A DNA stretch of 64,000 nt from Tolypeutes matacus (Eukaryota; Chordata; Mammalia; Cingulata; Chlamyphoridae): positions 3,928,835 through 3,992,834 of the forward strand of contig JAKSZT010054324.1 in NCBI GenBank assembly GCA_026826555.1, in the 5' to 3' direction. The translations under genes and the position numbers were made by a program. The notes beneath the pieces were generated by a model, which made no database searches, was not told the origin of the DNA, and saw only the letters and a program-made list of their open reading frames with translations. Positions 11,719-24,059 of the stretch are shown piece by piece (position 1 is the stretch's first letter; every line of letters begins with the position of its first letter).

Positions 11719-12654
11719 ACAGCCATTTAATAATGCCATAAACATCTGTTGAAAGGAAAGTGTGCATATGTTATAGGTAATATCCAATGTTCAATATGTA
11801 GGATTAAATAAAGGCCAGGTTAAACCCATTTTCATGAGTGTATATTTTATTGCTGGTTTGTAGTTTTGTGTTTTACCCTTAGAAAAGAGAGAGGTTTTCT
11901 TTTGACTTTGTTTACATCAAATACTTAACATAAGCCAATGTCTTACTTGCAATGTATATGAAATTTATTGTTTTTATTTCAATGTGACTAAAACCCTTTC
12001 AACAATGTTCTCTCTAATTGTGGAGTACCAACAGTTCTTTACATGAAACATTAAACTCCATTTAATAAAGATTACTGAACATTAAATACATGCACTATGG
12101 AAAATAGAGGAGAAATATTATGTCATCAAAGAGTTTAAAGGTGAATCAGACTAAATCTATGTGTCCAAAACTCAAAGACACAGACTGCATGGTGAGGGAA
12201 CTCAAGGTCCAGACAAGTCGAATTAAAATATATTTGCAGAGTGGGATTTGGAATGATGGAGAATGTCACTTCAAAATGGATGGAATGGAATGAACAAGAG
12301 CTGAGAGGAAAGAATGAGTAGATTTTGGAGATGATCCTGCTTGAAGTAGAAAGGCCATGAGCAGGGATGAATGGAAAAGTGAGGGGCAATGGATGGTTAA
12401 AACAAGTATTCTGACTTGTTGAGCATGGAGTGGTCAGCACAGGATTTGAGGGACTGAATTATGTTGATGTCCTATATGTGTGGGGGTAGACTCCTTCTCT
12501 GAGTAGTAAATGGTTCCCCTACATCCTGGGAAAGATTAGAACAGTTTTGAATTGGCCAGTAGCCCTCATAGCAACACTTCTGCAAAGTGTTCTTTTACAA
12601 ATTGTTAAGGATATGATGATATTTGGGAAAATCACAATTAATGTAACGTATAGC
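11719..12654. other. Unassigned sequence
   Basis: No repeat or gene recognised. Confidence 0.4.
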
Positions 12655-13245
12655 CACTACTTACCAGTAATATTGTAATATTTTGCAGCAATGGCAAAAA
12701 AAATATATCAACTTTAAGAGACAACTATGGGGGATATAAGGGGGTGTGGGATTTTTCCTTTTGGAGTAATGAAAATGTTTTAAAAATTGACTGAGGTGAT
12801 GACAGTACAACTCTGTGATGAAAATGAGAGCCACTGAGTATACACTTTGAATGGATTGTACAAAACATGGGGATGTATAACACAGGGAATCCAGTGGTGG
12901 AAGATGGACTGTGATTAACAAGACAAATATGAGAACATTTTCTCACTAACTGCAACAGATATATAATAGTAAAAGAGGGTGTCAATAATTGGGTGGATTG
13001 GGGGTAAAATACCCCAAATGTAAGATATTGGCTATAGTTATAGGTAGTAGTAATAATTTGATGATACTCTTTCATAGTTTGTAACAATTGTTTCACAACA
13101 ATGCAAGGTGGTGGTGGTGGGGTGATATATGGGAGTCCTGTATGATGATATGCATATTTGTTTTCTAAGTTCACAACTTTAACTATACGTTTTTTGTTTA
13201 TGTATATTCATGTATGAATATATACTTCAATAAAATTATTTTTAA
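12655..13245 (+). mobile_element. L1 3' UTR fragment, xenarthran type
   Basis: The passages 'acaacaatgcaaggtggtgg', 'ggagtcctgtatgatgatat' and 'tatacttcaataaaatt' are shared with 63420-63890 in the younger L1. This fragment starts further upstream ('ggagtaatgaaaatgtttta', 'gtacaaaacatggggatgta'), so it shows how the 3' UTR continues. 5' truncated. The 149-codon minus frame here is a shadow. Confidence 0.8.
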
Positions 13246-14034
13246 ATAGCTCATTTTTATCTCTTTTCTCCTGACTAAATATTCCCATATGACATGGTTT
13301 CTAAAGCACTTACTTTCCTGCTTGCCTCCTATGTTTGCTGATTTTTCATTGTCCCTAGTGTTTAATGGATGTGCCCAGAACAGTACAGTGAAGTGAGGTA
13401 ATTGCCATTTCTGATTCAGACTTTATACTTCTACTAATGAAACCTGTTACAGCATATGTATTACCTTTTTAATAAGCAGAGCATGTGTTGGATCTCACAA
13501 ACTTTGTATGTGATCCAAACTGGTGTCACACACAAGAACTTTCAACAAACCAGGTCTCTTCCACATTTAACATACAAAACTTTTTTTTTTTTTTTTTTTT
13601 TAACACAAACACACACAGAACTTGGCATTTAGCTACTTTAAAATAGTATCCTTTGGCATCGGTCCACTCTTCCAGCCTAGAGAAATCTATTTGAATCCAA
13701 TTCTGTGTTCCAACCAGTAAGCCATCTACAGGGAATAATCAGTGACACAATCACACACTATCTTTTGAGGGATAAAGCCCCAGGAGACAAACTGGTAGGG
13801 TCAGAAGAATTCAGAGTCTACCCATCTGAATCTTCCACAAGACAACATACTCTTTTGAGATGGACTTAAAATTACCAGACTCCTCCAGGAAGCTTTCCAA
13901 GGGTAGGACTGAAAGGGAAATGCTGACACTTCCCAATACAGACAACCCTTGGAAGGGAGCATCTGTGAAGAAAGCAAAAATGTTCCCTCTGAGAACAAGT
14001 CCAAGCATCCAAGGGATGCCTCTGATTCCAGCAT
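13246..14034. other. Unassigned, with a T run
   Basis: A homopolymer T run of about 22 lies at 13570-13591. No retrocopy recognised at it. The rest shows nothing recognisable. Confidence 0.45.
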
Positions 14035-14048
14035 CTAGACTTTCACTT

Positions 14049-14275
14049 TTTTGTTTGTTTTTTTTTTTTGAGGTACTGGGGCCTGGTATTGAACCCCAGA
14101 CCTCGAATGTGGCGAGTCGGCACTCAACCACAGAGCCACATTGGCTCTCCTGAGTGTATTTTTCATTTGTTTGCTTGTTGTTTGTTTCTTTTTGTTTTTA
14201 GGAGGCACCAGGAACCAAACCCGGGACCTCCCATGTGGGAAGCAGGCACTCAACCGCTTGAGCCACATCTGCTCC
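14049..14275 (-). mobile_element. DAS-type tRNA SINE, dimer
   Basis: Two antisense tRNA heads in tandem ('gaggtactggggcctggtat' and 'aggaggcaccaggaaccaaa'), each ending in '...gagccacat...'. Flanked by a slightly diverged duplication, CTAGACTTTCACTT at 14035-14048 and CTAGACCTTCACTC at 14276-14289, so both units entered as one element. Confidence 0.9.
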
Positions 14276-14289
14276 CTAGACCTTCACTC

Positions 14290-16546
14290 TTGATTACTCC
14301 AACTTGACACTAGCCATCCCAGACCAGTCTTCATGAGGAGGTTCCACCTAGGGATACTTCCCTGACCTTATCATTACATTTCCTCTGCCACTCAGACAAA
14401 ATGTCTGCTATCTCTGAATCCAAGTTTCCATTCAAAATGTCAAATGAGACAGGAAAGAGAGAAGTAGGCATGCCATTGGAGACTTCCCATGGTTTCAGCA
14501 TTGATCATATAGGACATAAAGCAAAAAGAGCAATTTGTTTTCTTCTGTTTTTCTGTATCTACACCTCTTTGGATAGAACAGCCTGGTTGGTGATGATGAG
14601 GGAGTAGGGAGAAACTAGTATATTTATTTTAACTTATTTGTAAGATGAAATTAGCAGAAGGGGAGGAGAATTTACCAAAATCTAGGAGAGTTTGGGGAGA
14701 AGTTTCTTAAAACCATATACTACCTCAACTCTTCAACAGGTCAGCATCTCTGACATTCAGAACCATCTTTATTGAGGCAAATGTGAGATTTTCTTTTTTT
14801 TCCCAGTTTTGTTGGTTCAGAAAAAAGAGATGAGCCTCAAACCACTGGCCCAGAGAAATCAACCCATAGGCCTTAAGCCCCTTGCTCCATTATTGTTGTC
14901 TACCAGTAGAATTTGGCTTGAAGAATGGGCTCCTACAACAGGAGACATGACCAAGTTGGATTAGTGCTGTGATCAGTAAACCTTGGGCATTCATATTCAT
15001 GGTGGCTTAGACCAGGAATCTAAGTTAAGATTCATTAGGTGGAAATTGTGAACAGGCAAGCAGAGTCCTTTGCTTTTTGTTTAGTGCTTTTATTCCTTGT
15101 GTCTGACATGTTAGTGACTAATAAAAGATTTACTAAATGGAAAAAAAAAAAAAAGATTCAGCACAAGAGACATCCCAGAAACTACCCTCACTAGTGTCAC
15201 CCTTCCCTTTTAACCAGAGCATGATCCCCCTTCTCCATGAGCCTCTGCTGCTGAAGTCAATGCTGTGCTTTCAGGGAACTAAGGGCCAGACACTGGAGCA
15301 ACTATTTTGGCCACATAATTTTTTTGTTTGACTTTGTCACAGCTCTTCTAAGCTTATATAGTAAAGTGCTGTAACTTTGGAAAAAGTGAATTAAAACAAT
15401 GGTGTGTGCATGTATTCTTAATTTAAAAGGTATCAGAGCAACTGTCTCCTGGACTTTGCATAGCTATAATCTCTGACATGGAATCAGTTTCAAATTTCAT
15501 GTCACTGATAAATATAGCACAGATACACAAAAGCAAACCAAAAAAGGAATGATGATAATTAGTTTAAAGGTACATATTACTGTAGGAATTAACATTATTT
15601 TACATTAATATAAATATAAAAACTCTTACATAAATATTGAAACTATCTCAGATCAATTTTAATTTTCAGCAACTTGTTTTACAAACTTAGATTTTTACAG
15701 TATTATTAAATCCTCAATTTAATTGGTTGTTGAAAGCAAACTGAGAAGCCATAAAGCAAATTACTTTTCATGCAGTTCTGTTCTCTTACTGAATTTTTTC
15801 TGTAATTTTATGCATATTTAATAATGAAATATTTCAAACATGTAGAAAATGCAAAAATAATATAGTAGGCACCTATGTATCTTTGGATTAAACTCTATTT
15901 ACTTAATAAAACACAGCCTACGCTATTAAATTCAGCAGATTTCCCCAAATTTATTTCCATTGTCAATTCAATTTTCATGACAATAATCCAAATACTTTCA
16001 AGCTGAAGGGTTTGAAAACGATTATAATGTATTTGCACTTCAGGTATTGATTCTACTTTTTGTCTGTGTCACATAGGGTGAGTGAGCTACAGAGGTATAC
16101 CAAGATCTAGAGAATATGAGCTATATACACACTAAATCTACAAACATTCAGACCAACCATTCCTTAACTCCGTAACAGGTTTCAATATTCTCCTATGTCT
16201 GATGCTCTTGACAATGGCTTAAACTTTTACTTCCTTGGGCTAATATATACTTTACAAATTATTACATACCAAATATTTTTAAAAATAAAACAAAAATTGC
16301 ATAGCCTTCATATTCTAACTCCAATTGTAAGAAAAAGCAAAGAGGCTAGAATTTGCCTGTTTTAATAAAATAGGACTCAGATACGAAATCATTACAGAAA
16401 AGCATTTTTGTTTTCATGCAACAACAATCTATACTTTGCTTTATATGTAAGATCCATATGACTCATAATTCTTAGCATGAATTTCATTTTTTTTTTAATT
16501 ACTGAAAATTTTCTATGAAGTGTAAACCAGATTTCTTCTCTGTCCT
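14290..16546. other. Repeat-poor block
   Basis: No family recognised over most of the 2.2 kb. A possible 3'-UTR retrocopy tail lies at 15036-15152. A weak L1-like passage ('gaaatatttcaaacatgtag') lies at about 15815-15945. The rest is AT-rich and unassigned. Confidence 0.4.
15036..15152 (+). pseudogene. Possible short retrocopy of a 3' UTR
   Basis: An AATAAA at about 15119 is followed some 20 nt later by a run of 14 A (15139-15152). The octamer AAGATTCA occurs right of the run and again near 15028, which would make a short TSD. No source gene recognised; could be chance. Confidence 0.3.
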
Positions 16547-18050
16547 TTTTTTTTTTTTTTTTTTTTTTTTGTAATAAGGAAACACTACAGAATGAAGAAT
16601 AGAAAATAATGCACCATAGTTAGTGAGTCTCTCAAATAAGTCAGCTCTCACAGAGTCTGTGGAAACTCAGGGGACAATCATCCAGAAGGGACTGTCTAGA
16701 AAAATGAGTTCATGCCCCCAGAAACTTTGCATTTCAATCCTTACATATACAAAAAGGAGAGTCAGAGAGAAACAGTGTCTATACCACAGTCATCCCTTGC
16801 TAACCAGCACTAGGATTGGTGAGAAAGCCCAGAAGTCAACGTTGTTTAAAATTTTTAAATAAAATTTAAAAATTAAAAAGCCAAATCTTACCAGAAAGGA
16901 GCAAACTCACTCCATAGAGAAGTAAGCCGGCTAAAGAGTCCATGCTTCCCCAAATCTCTCCATCCAGTTTCCGCAGCTATGCATGAGGTCCCAAGGATCC
17001 TTTCAAAAACCCAGAGGTTTGTGACTTTCCACTTGCATGTTCTTGTTTACAAGTTAGAGGCAAGAAGGAACAGCACAGAAGCAGGCTGTAACAGTCTCAT
17101 TTCTGTCTGAGCACAGGGAGTTTAAGTTCCTTTTTCCTGTTTCCTTTGTAGATTAGGATGGGAAAGGCTGTATCTTAAAGGCATTTGGTATCAGCAGGGC
17201 TGGGGGCACGGCAAGTCCTATCCATCTTGCAATTCATCAAAATACTTATCTGTTGCTGTTGCGTCTGCCGCTGTTTGCTGCTGTTGTAGGGGTAGAGGAA
17301 TTTCAGTTGGAAGTGTGGGTCCTGGTCAGCATTTTCAGAAACAATAGGGGTATCCTCTCATAGGCGGGAAACTGAGAATAACAAGCCCTCCACCTATGTA
17401 TGGTATGCGATGATCATCAGCCCTTCTCAAACCACAAACAGCTCTCTCTGGTCCAGTAGGGATCCCTGACAGAAGGGGCTTTTGGGTGTGGGGTGCAGTT
17501 TTTGCTTTTGTTTTCTCATTCCAAACCACGTGGCTTGGATTGGGAAAAGATGACAGAACAACCTGAGAGACAATTAATTTAGGTAATCACACGTGAGGTC
17601 AATGTTCAATATAGCCACATGGAACCGGAGTCCAAAACTATCAGTCTGTTTTCTTTTACACAGATGGTTCATTTGTTGGCCAAAAGCCCAGAGATACCCA
17701 TACTATGCTCACTATAGCTTTAATTTTTATTAGAAATTCCATCTGAAGGTGATCTAATTTCTTAAAGAATTTGGCATAGAAGGATTTCAGTAATGTCAAG
17801 GATTTCATGGTTATTGACCAATGGTCTTTCAAAATTAAATCATATACAAAATTTAAAAAATAATCTGTATGAAAACCACACATAACACATTAGATTGGGA
17901 TAAAAATATTGTTCATATGAGCAGGGAGAGTACATGGGCCAAAAGGAAAACAGCCATCTGGAGTAAAAATACCTAAAATGATATGAGACCATAAATTTAT
18001 CCCAATGATAATTTCCCCACAATACAAATTATGATTTTAAAAAAGAGAGC
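16547..18050 (-). other. Retroposed-looking tract of unknown origin
   Basis: A run of about 24 T at 16547-16570 is what the poly-A tail of a minus-strand retrocopy would look like. Upstream on that strand are three open stretches (17335-17529, 17656-17883, 17840-18022), the last two overlapping in different frames. Composition changes at both sides. I could not match any of it to a known gene or element. Confidence 0.35.
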
Positions 18051-18217
18051 AAATACTCTGCTCATCACTCTGCCCTCATGCCTGAGGAAGGAATTGTCTG
18101 TTCATTTTCCTACTCACCACAGGAAGCGGCAGATGTGTAGTCTTGCCTAATTTCTGTCCCAGGTTTTACCACATTGCTGGTGATCTTGAGAATCAATTGT
18201 TGATTCCATCTGCTGAG
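18051..18217. other. Unassigned sequence
   Basis: Nothing recognised. Confidence 0.4.
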
Positions 18218-18455
18218 ATAAGAAAGCACAGGCTCTGTCTTCAGGCAAATCTGGGTTTAAATACTGGTTCATTCACATATCTGACCTGAGACAAGTTATT
18301 TAACCTCTTAGACACTAAGTTTCGACAGCTATAAAATGGCAAAAATACCTCCATCATAAGGTTTTGTGAGGATTAAGTGAGGATAAATATATGCAAAAAA
18401 TATCTGGCACTGTGCCTGGTTCATAGAATGCCTTCATTAAATGTTACTCTGTTCA
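18218..18455 (+). repeat. MIR SINE
   Basis: The passages 'gacaagttatttaacctctt', 'aggattaagtgaggataaat' and 'ctggcactgtgcctggttca' are a nearly complete MIR. Confidence 0.9.
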
Positions 18456-18544
18456 TTTCCTTTCATCTTTCCATTTCGTCTCTGATTTAGTCCACAACAA
18501 CTTTAGCCGAAAAGCCATTCCCTATTCCTATTCCTTTATGTTTG

Positions 18545-18728
18545 CCATTGTAAAGAACTGCTCTGGAAGTTGAAATTCTGGGTTCTAGTTCTGGCTCTAC
18601 CATTATGTGCCTATGAGGCCTTGGACAAGTCATTTCCCATCTCTAGGCCTCAGTTTCCTTGACTATAAAATGAAGTATTTAGACGGGATATGACTAATTT
18701 CCCTTCTGGTTCCAATGTCTCATAAATC
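18545..18728 (+). repeat. MIR SINE, second type
   Basis: The passages 'ccttggacaagtcatttccc', 'ggcctcagtttccttgacta' and 'cccttctggttccaatgtct' fit a MIR with the 'cccttccagctctaa' tail variant. Confidence 0.85.
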
Positions 18729-19138
18729 TAAACGACTAAATAAATTGTCCCACTCTTAATATCCCTAAGTTGATTTCTGTGAGCTATATATTTTTCCAGG
18801 TCCTTTCATCTGGGCAGTTCAAAGAAGATGCTGGCTTTGTATCTCTGTAACCATGAAAGCCTGGAAGAGTCACAAATGTACACTATTTTAAGAATATGGT
18901 GGCTGAAACTTTGTGAGGGCCATTGGCCCCAAGCCATACATGGTAGCAATGGAAGTCCTTGGAAGTAAACAAACTCCAGGGTTCCTGCCTCCCCAGACTG
19001 GTTCTTGCTACCAGCATGAGCTTCCTGTTTGTGCTTGGTGGCCACACAAGGAAGTTGCCATTGCTCACACCTTCTCCTGTTGCTAGTTCTTGTGGCCAAA
19101 GGTACTACCTTGCTTTTTTCCTGCCCTGCCTCCTTCTG
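18729..19138. other. Unassigned sequence left of the minisatellite
   Basis: No repeat recognised. Overlapping short frames on both strands are not protein-like. Confidence 0.4.
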
Positions 19139-19418
19139 TTATCCAGTAAAGCTGCTCAGTTTTATCCCTTTCCTCATTATCCAGAAAGATGACTTACTCT
19201 TATTCCATCCATGTAGAAATGTTACTCCATTATCCAGAATGAATGACTCTGTTTCATTCTTCTCTCTTATCCAGAAAGGTTGCACAGTTTAATTCATTTC
19301 TCCATTTTCCAGAATGGCTAAGCATTCTAATTTCTTCATTTAGAATCCAGAAAGATTATTTCATTTAATTTTTCCCATTGTTACCCAGAATAGCAACTTG
19401 GTTTAGTAAATGCTTCTG
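19139..19418 (+). repeat. Diverged minisatellite, 38-bp period, seven units
   Basis: Each unit starts with a variant of TTATCCAGAAAGGTTGC and ends in a pyrimidine-rich 'ttctcca'. Unit starts at 19139, 19177, 19230, 19267, 19305, 19343 and 19381 give spacings 38, 53, 37, 38, 38, 38; the 53 is 38 plus a 15-nt partial unit. A weak further match (atctggaaaggttgaattgc) is at about 19895. Units differ at many positions, so the array is old. Confidence 0.85.
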
Positions 19419-20559
19419 GATTTTCTGAGATTATGATTATGCAGCTAGTCAAAAGGCTGAGCAGCTTTTCTCTGGGATGTCTGGATCTTTAGCATGAGAT
19501 CTAAATTCCAGATGTAAAGTGAAACTATCCAGACATCCTCTGCTCCAGCTTTCTGCCCTATGGATCTTAGAACATGGAGAATCAATCAAGGAACAACAAT
19601 TTAGAGCTTCACTGCACATTTGGTGCCAATAAGCCTCCAGATATTATTGACAACAGGTTGGGAAGTTGCCAGTCTGGATGGCATGACAGGATTTCTAAGG
19701 GAAGGGAGAGGCCACTTTCATGTCTGGGTAGGACTTTCTCCAATGTATAACATATTAAGGAAATAACACATACTTGGACATGACCACAACCCTCCTCTAG
19801 AAAGCTGATCACTACTATCAACAGGGCATGTCCATTCCCTGAAGAAACTTTTTGAGGACCAGCTGCCTCAGCTGTCTACCCTCAACTGTTCCATCATCTG
19901 GAAAGGTTGAATTGCTCTTTCCTCATCCTTGCCTGACAAATTCCTATTCATCTCTGGGTCTCAACTTCAGAAAAGTCTTCCCTGACTTTTATTGGTCCCC
20001 AATTTGTGCAGTTTCTAATATGTGACACATTATTTTTCATAGTTCACCTTTTGGCTGCAATGTGCATTAGAGAAGATAAACAGAAATGTAGGAAACATCA
20101 CGAACACCAACAGGATATACACAGACCTTAGGGTGTAATTGAAATGAATCTTTGGCAGGTAATGAAAAAGTTTGGTGGCCCTGACAAATGTAGTCAGGTC
20201 TCGATGTGCTCCCAAAATTGTAATAGCTAATATCAGAATCTGTGGATGCTCCATTGCATCTTCCCAGGAAAGTAAAAGAGGAATTTTTCATGACTCAAGC
20301 TCATTCAATTTAATTTGATTTTTCCTGACACAGTTATAGCAGAGCAAAAAAGAAAACTAAACCAAACTAACTAACAAAACAAGCAAATACACAAGGCAAT
20401 TGGCTGACATTTCATTTTCTATTTTCTACTTTTCGTACTTTAAAAAAAAAAATCTATAGGCAAAAAGAAAGAGCATTTAAAAAACACAAAAAAGAAAAGA
20501 ACAAAAGAGAAAAAATCAAAAACAAAAAAATCTATACACACTATTAAAAGTCTTGGAGA
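19419..20559. other. Mostly unassigned; possible L2 and A-rich tract
   Basis: About 19925-20045 resembles an L2 3' region ('cttcagaaaagtcttccctg'). About 20437-20535 is A-rich low complexity. Two overlapping minus frames at 20030-20291 have no recognisable product. Confidence 0.4.
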
Positions 20560-21380
20560 CATTTAAGCAAAAATAACAATTTTACTATAAACTGATTTCA
20601 CACATCTAAAGGTCAATTTCATAAATATTAATAAAAGCCTTATGTGCATATCCTTTGGCCCAGAAAATCCACTTTTATGATAGACCCCAAGCCCAAATCA
20701 AAGAAGCACCCCAAAATGAACATGTAAGGGAATATATGGCAGCTTTGTTAATAATAGTCAAAACTCGGAAACAAGCCAACAAAATGGACCATTTATATAA
20801 CTCATGGTACACAATGGAATACCAGACAAATGTTGAAATGATATGGTGGAAGAACATTGACATGAAAAGATATAAAGATGTTTATGGTATATTGTAGAGT
20901 GGGAAGAAACTATTTGAACAGTGTGAAATATATATGTATTTTCCTATGCCCATATATATATAGTGTACCTGTACACACACACACATGACAAGTGCATACA
21001 AAATGTTAAAAGTTATTATTTTCGGGAAGCGGATGTGGCTCAATCAGTAGGGCTCCTGTTTACCATATGGGAGGCCCCGGGTTCGGTTCCCAGGGCCTCC
21101 TGGTGAAGGCAAGCAGGCCCACGCGGCGCGGTGAGCTGACGCAGCAGAACGACCCAGCAAGGGGAGACAAGCAGACACAGAAAAACTCACAGCAAATGGA
21201 CACAGCAAGCACAAGCAGCAAGGGGGGGATAAATGAATAAATAAATAAAATCTTAAAAAAAAAAAAAAAAAAAGTTATTATTTTCTGGGTTGTTGAAAAA
21301 CTGTTTTTTTTCCTTTTTTATTGTTTTTTTTATAATTTTAGCATTTTTAAAAATATTAAGCATATATATGCAAATGAAGA
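20560..21380 (+). mobile_element. Old L1 (L1ME-type) 3' fragment
   Basis: The passages 'gcagctttgttaataatagt', 'ctcatggtacacaatggaat' and 'aagatgtttatggtatattg' follow the L1ME 3' region. A DAS SINE (21024-21269) interrupts it and the text 'tttctgggttgttgaaaaac' resumes to the right. Confidence 0.75.
21024..21269 (+). mobile_element. DAS-type tRNA SINE, full length
   Basis: Head with A-box-like 'tggctcaatcagtaggg', B box GGTTCGGTTCC, a body ('cgcggcgcggtgagctgacg'), a 'gggggggataaatgaataaa' stretch and poly-A. Flanked by the perfect 16-bp duplication AAAAGTTATTATTTTC at 21008-21023 and 21270-21285. The best-preserved SINE in the window and a useful reference copy. Confidence 0.97.
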
Positions 21381-21967
21381 ATATTGGGGGAACTCTTGAG
21401 ACAGTTGACCCAGGACAGTAGGTGTATGTTAAAACATCCACTAGCAAATAAGAAACAGAATCCAAGTGAACCTTAGCTTTCAGGAGGTGAGCAAACAAAC
21501 CAGGATATCAACTGCCCGTAGCATATCCTGGCGTTTTTTAGGGCTCTGAACACTGAACCTTCAGAGTCACCATGTCTGGCTTCTTAAGGAGTTTCATGAA
21601 CTTTTTTATGACCTACTGTACTTAACAGTGGTTGGCAGAAAAGGAAGAATCATCAACAATTAAGTCCTGGCCTACAGCCAGGACACCACATTTAAGGTGG
21701 TAACACCCACTCTGGTCTGTCTAGAGCAGATAGCTATGGAAAATACCTGACCCTCTCCGAACCTTGAAACCCTCTCAGCTATTGCAGCATTATTTTTCCA
21801 GCACCTAAGTGGCAAGCACTATGGTAGCTACTATAGGGGGAGACACAGAAATAGAGGATGTGATCTCTGCTTTTGAAGTTCAAATCTCCGTGTGTTGACA
21901 TGCATCGAAACAGGAAAAGTTTAGCAACAAAATCTGGCATTATGTGGGTGTCAAATACCAAGGGGTG
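21381..21967. other. Mostly unassigned
   Basis: About 21785-21900 ('ggcaagcactatggtagcta') fits the unnamed ancient repeat described at 6802. The rest shows nothing recognisable. Confidence 0.4.
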
Positions 21968-22584
21968 TGTCTTAGTTTGCCAAAGGTTACCAATGCCAAA
22001 ATACCAGAAATGAGTTGGCTTTTATAAAGGGGACTTATCTGGGGTACAGTCTTACAGTTCCGAGGCTGTGAAAATGTCCAAATTAAGGCATCATCAGAGA
22101 TGCTTCCCCACTGAAGGTCTGTTGCTAGTAGATCATGGAGTCTTGCCACATGGCAAGGTAAAATGTCAGGTCTGCCGGTCTCTTGCTAGTTTCTCCTTGA
22201 GCTCAGCTGTGGGCAATCAAGTATCTCTTCCTGGGCCTTGTCTGCTTGAGCTTCTCAGGGCTTCTCTGTCTTTCTGCAGCTGTAGACAAACCTGGAGTCC
22301 TCTTTCTCACATGGCCAGGTCAAAATGGCAAAGCTCCCTTTCTCTGTGTCTCTCTCTTCCTCTTTGTGTGCTTCTGTTTTCAGTCCCCAGTTTATATAAG
22401 ACCCCAGCAAGAGGGCAGAGATCCACGCTGGGTCCACTGAAAAGCCCTACACTGATCTAATCAAGTGATCTAATCAAAGGCCTCTGAACTGAATTTAATG
22501 CAATTAAAGGGCCCCAAAACCACAGCAATGGATTTGTTCTATAACATAATCTTTTCTAGGATTCATAAAATTCAAACTGCCGCT
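21968..22584 (-). mobile_element. MaLR-like solo LTR
   Basis: The plus strand starts TGTCTTAGTTTGCC and runs through 'gagttggcttttataaaggg', 'gtccaaattaaggcatcatc' and 'ttctaggattcataaaattc', the reverse complement of an LTR family also seen at 24060-24936, 27580 and 33650. A 5-bp duplication GGGTG may flank it (21963-21967, 22585-22589). Confidence 0.7.
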
Positions 22585-22939
22585 GGGTGGAACAGACAGT
22601 AACTATTTTAGTAGTCTTGATTCTGGCATCCCTTAGGCCATCTGGCACCAATTCCCATGTCTTTCTTCCTTCTCCTGGTATTTCCCTGGCACATGTGGCA
22701 TCTTTACAGATAGAATGTAAACATCTTAAGTCAGGGACTTTGTGCTCTCTTCCAGATAATCCTGTGCTGTTCTAAGGTAAAGAATGGTCAGGACACTCTC
22801 ACAACTACTATGAGATTATGTGACCACAAGGAGAATAGACCAGAGGAGGGAAAAAGGGATTTGTGTCAAACTCAATTTATATTATATTGCATAACTGAAG
22901 GGTGGTGGCAAAAATGACAGACTGAGCAGGAAAAAAGGT
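22585..22939. other. Unassigned sequence
   Basis: Part (22640-22780) loosely resembles an L2 3' end. No firm call. Confidence 0.35.
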
Positions 22940-23490
22940 GGTGGTTCCCACACCGCACCAAGCACCTCCATTCACGTCCCATCTTCTCATGCCCAGACAA
23001 TTGCAATAGTCTCATTGCTTTTTAAGTCTTAACCTTAAGTTTTAAGTCTCAAACTTTTCCAGTCCAGACCCCACATCAAAGGAATCTTTCAGAAATGCAA
23101 ATCTGTCCCCTCCTTTCCCCACTTAAAATAACCTCGATATTATACAAGGCCTTTATAACCTACCCTGAGTTTATTTAGCTGCCTTCTGGCCCAGCCAAAC
23201 AATCCCACTCAGCCTATGTGTCAGTTATCCTAAACTGCTTGCAGGTCTCTGAAAAGACTGTACTCCTACTCACTCTTGGATTTTTGTTTAAATATTGTTC
23301 TTACCTCATGTAATTTTCATTTCCATGCTTTCCCCCCGCCCCCAAAAAAGGACTTGGTAAGAATGGTAAGAAAAATAAAATAAAATGATAAGAAAAATAA
23401 AATAAAAATAAACTTCTGTTCATTTTTCAAAACTTGGTTCAAATGTCATCTGCTTAAATACAGTTCAAATGAAACCTTCCTATAGGTAGC
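22940..23490 (+). repeat. L2 LINE 3' part
   Basis: The passages 'acaattgcaatagtctcatt', 'aaggcctttataacctaccc' and 'ttggttcaaatgtcatctgc' fit L2. An A-rich tract with repeated 'aagaaaaataaaataaaa' (about 23365-23410) interrupts it. Confidence 0.6.
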
Positions 23491-23494
23491 TATT

Positions 23495-23900
23495 GATACC
23501 TAGCAAACCATCCCATAACTTAGTAGCTTAAAATGACAAATATTTATATGGTTCTTGATTCAACAGTCAACACTTTGGGCTCAGCTGGACAGGTCTTCCA
23601 ATCTCAGCTGGGCTCTTTCATGCATCCACAGTCAAGTGGTTCAGTTTCAGGCATGAGTTGATGATGGTCTGTGTGGCAACCAGGGTTGGCTAAGCCACAA
23701 GTCTGTCTTCCTCCAGCAAGCTGCCCTGGCTTGTTATTATGGCAGGCTCAGAGTCCAATAGAACGAGTGGAAACATACAAGTAATCTTGAGGCCTGGGCT
23801 TAGAATAGGCATATCATTACTTCTGCCACATTCTATTGGCCAAATCAAGTCACAAGGCTAAGACAAGTTCCAGGTGGTGGAAAGCTAGACTTTATTTCAT
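23495..23900 (-). mobile_element. MLT1-like LTR, antisense
   Basis: The start 'ccatcccataacttagtagc ... ttaaaatgacaa' is the reverse complement of the same LTR end seen in plus orientation at about 4650-4700. It continues with 'gggctcagctggacaggtct' and 'cttctgccacattctattgg'. Confidence 0.5.
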
Positions 23901-24059
23901 GATATAAGACTTATAAAATCATAATGCAAAGGACAAGAATTTCAAAAGTGAAGAATTTTTGCCACTTTTATAAAAATCAGGTTACTTGAGATATTATTTA
24001 TATACAATACAATTCACACCTTTTAGTGTATATAGTTCTGAGTTTTGACAAATGCATAC

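Noticed and set aside
12725..13174. 149-codon minus-strand frame
   Set aside because: Lies wholly in an L1 3' UTR on the opposite strand; low complexity and no domain.
17648..17690. Short plus-strand translation resembling an RNase H-like YTDGS motif
   Set aside because: A five-residue match with no further fit before or after it; a chance match is more likely.
21024..21100. tRNA gene candidate with A and B boxes
   Set aside because: It is the head of a DAS SINE with TSD and poly-A; it lacks a complete cloverleaf.
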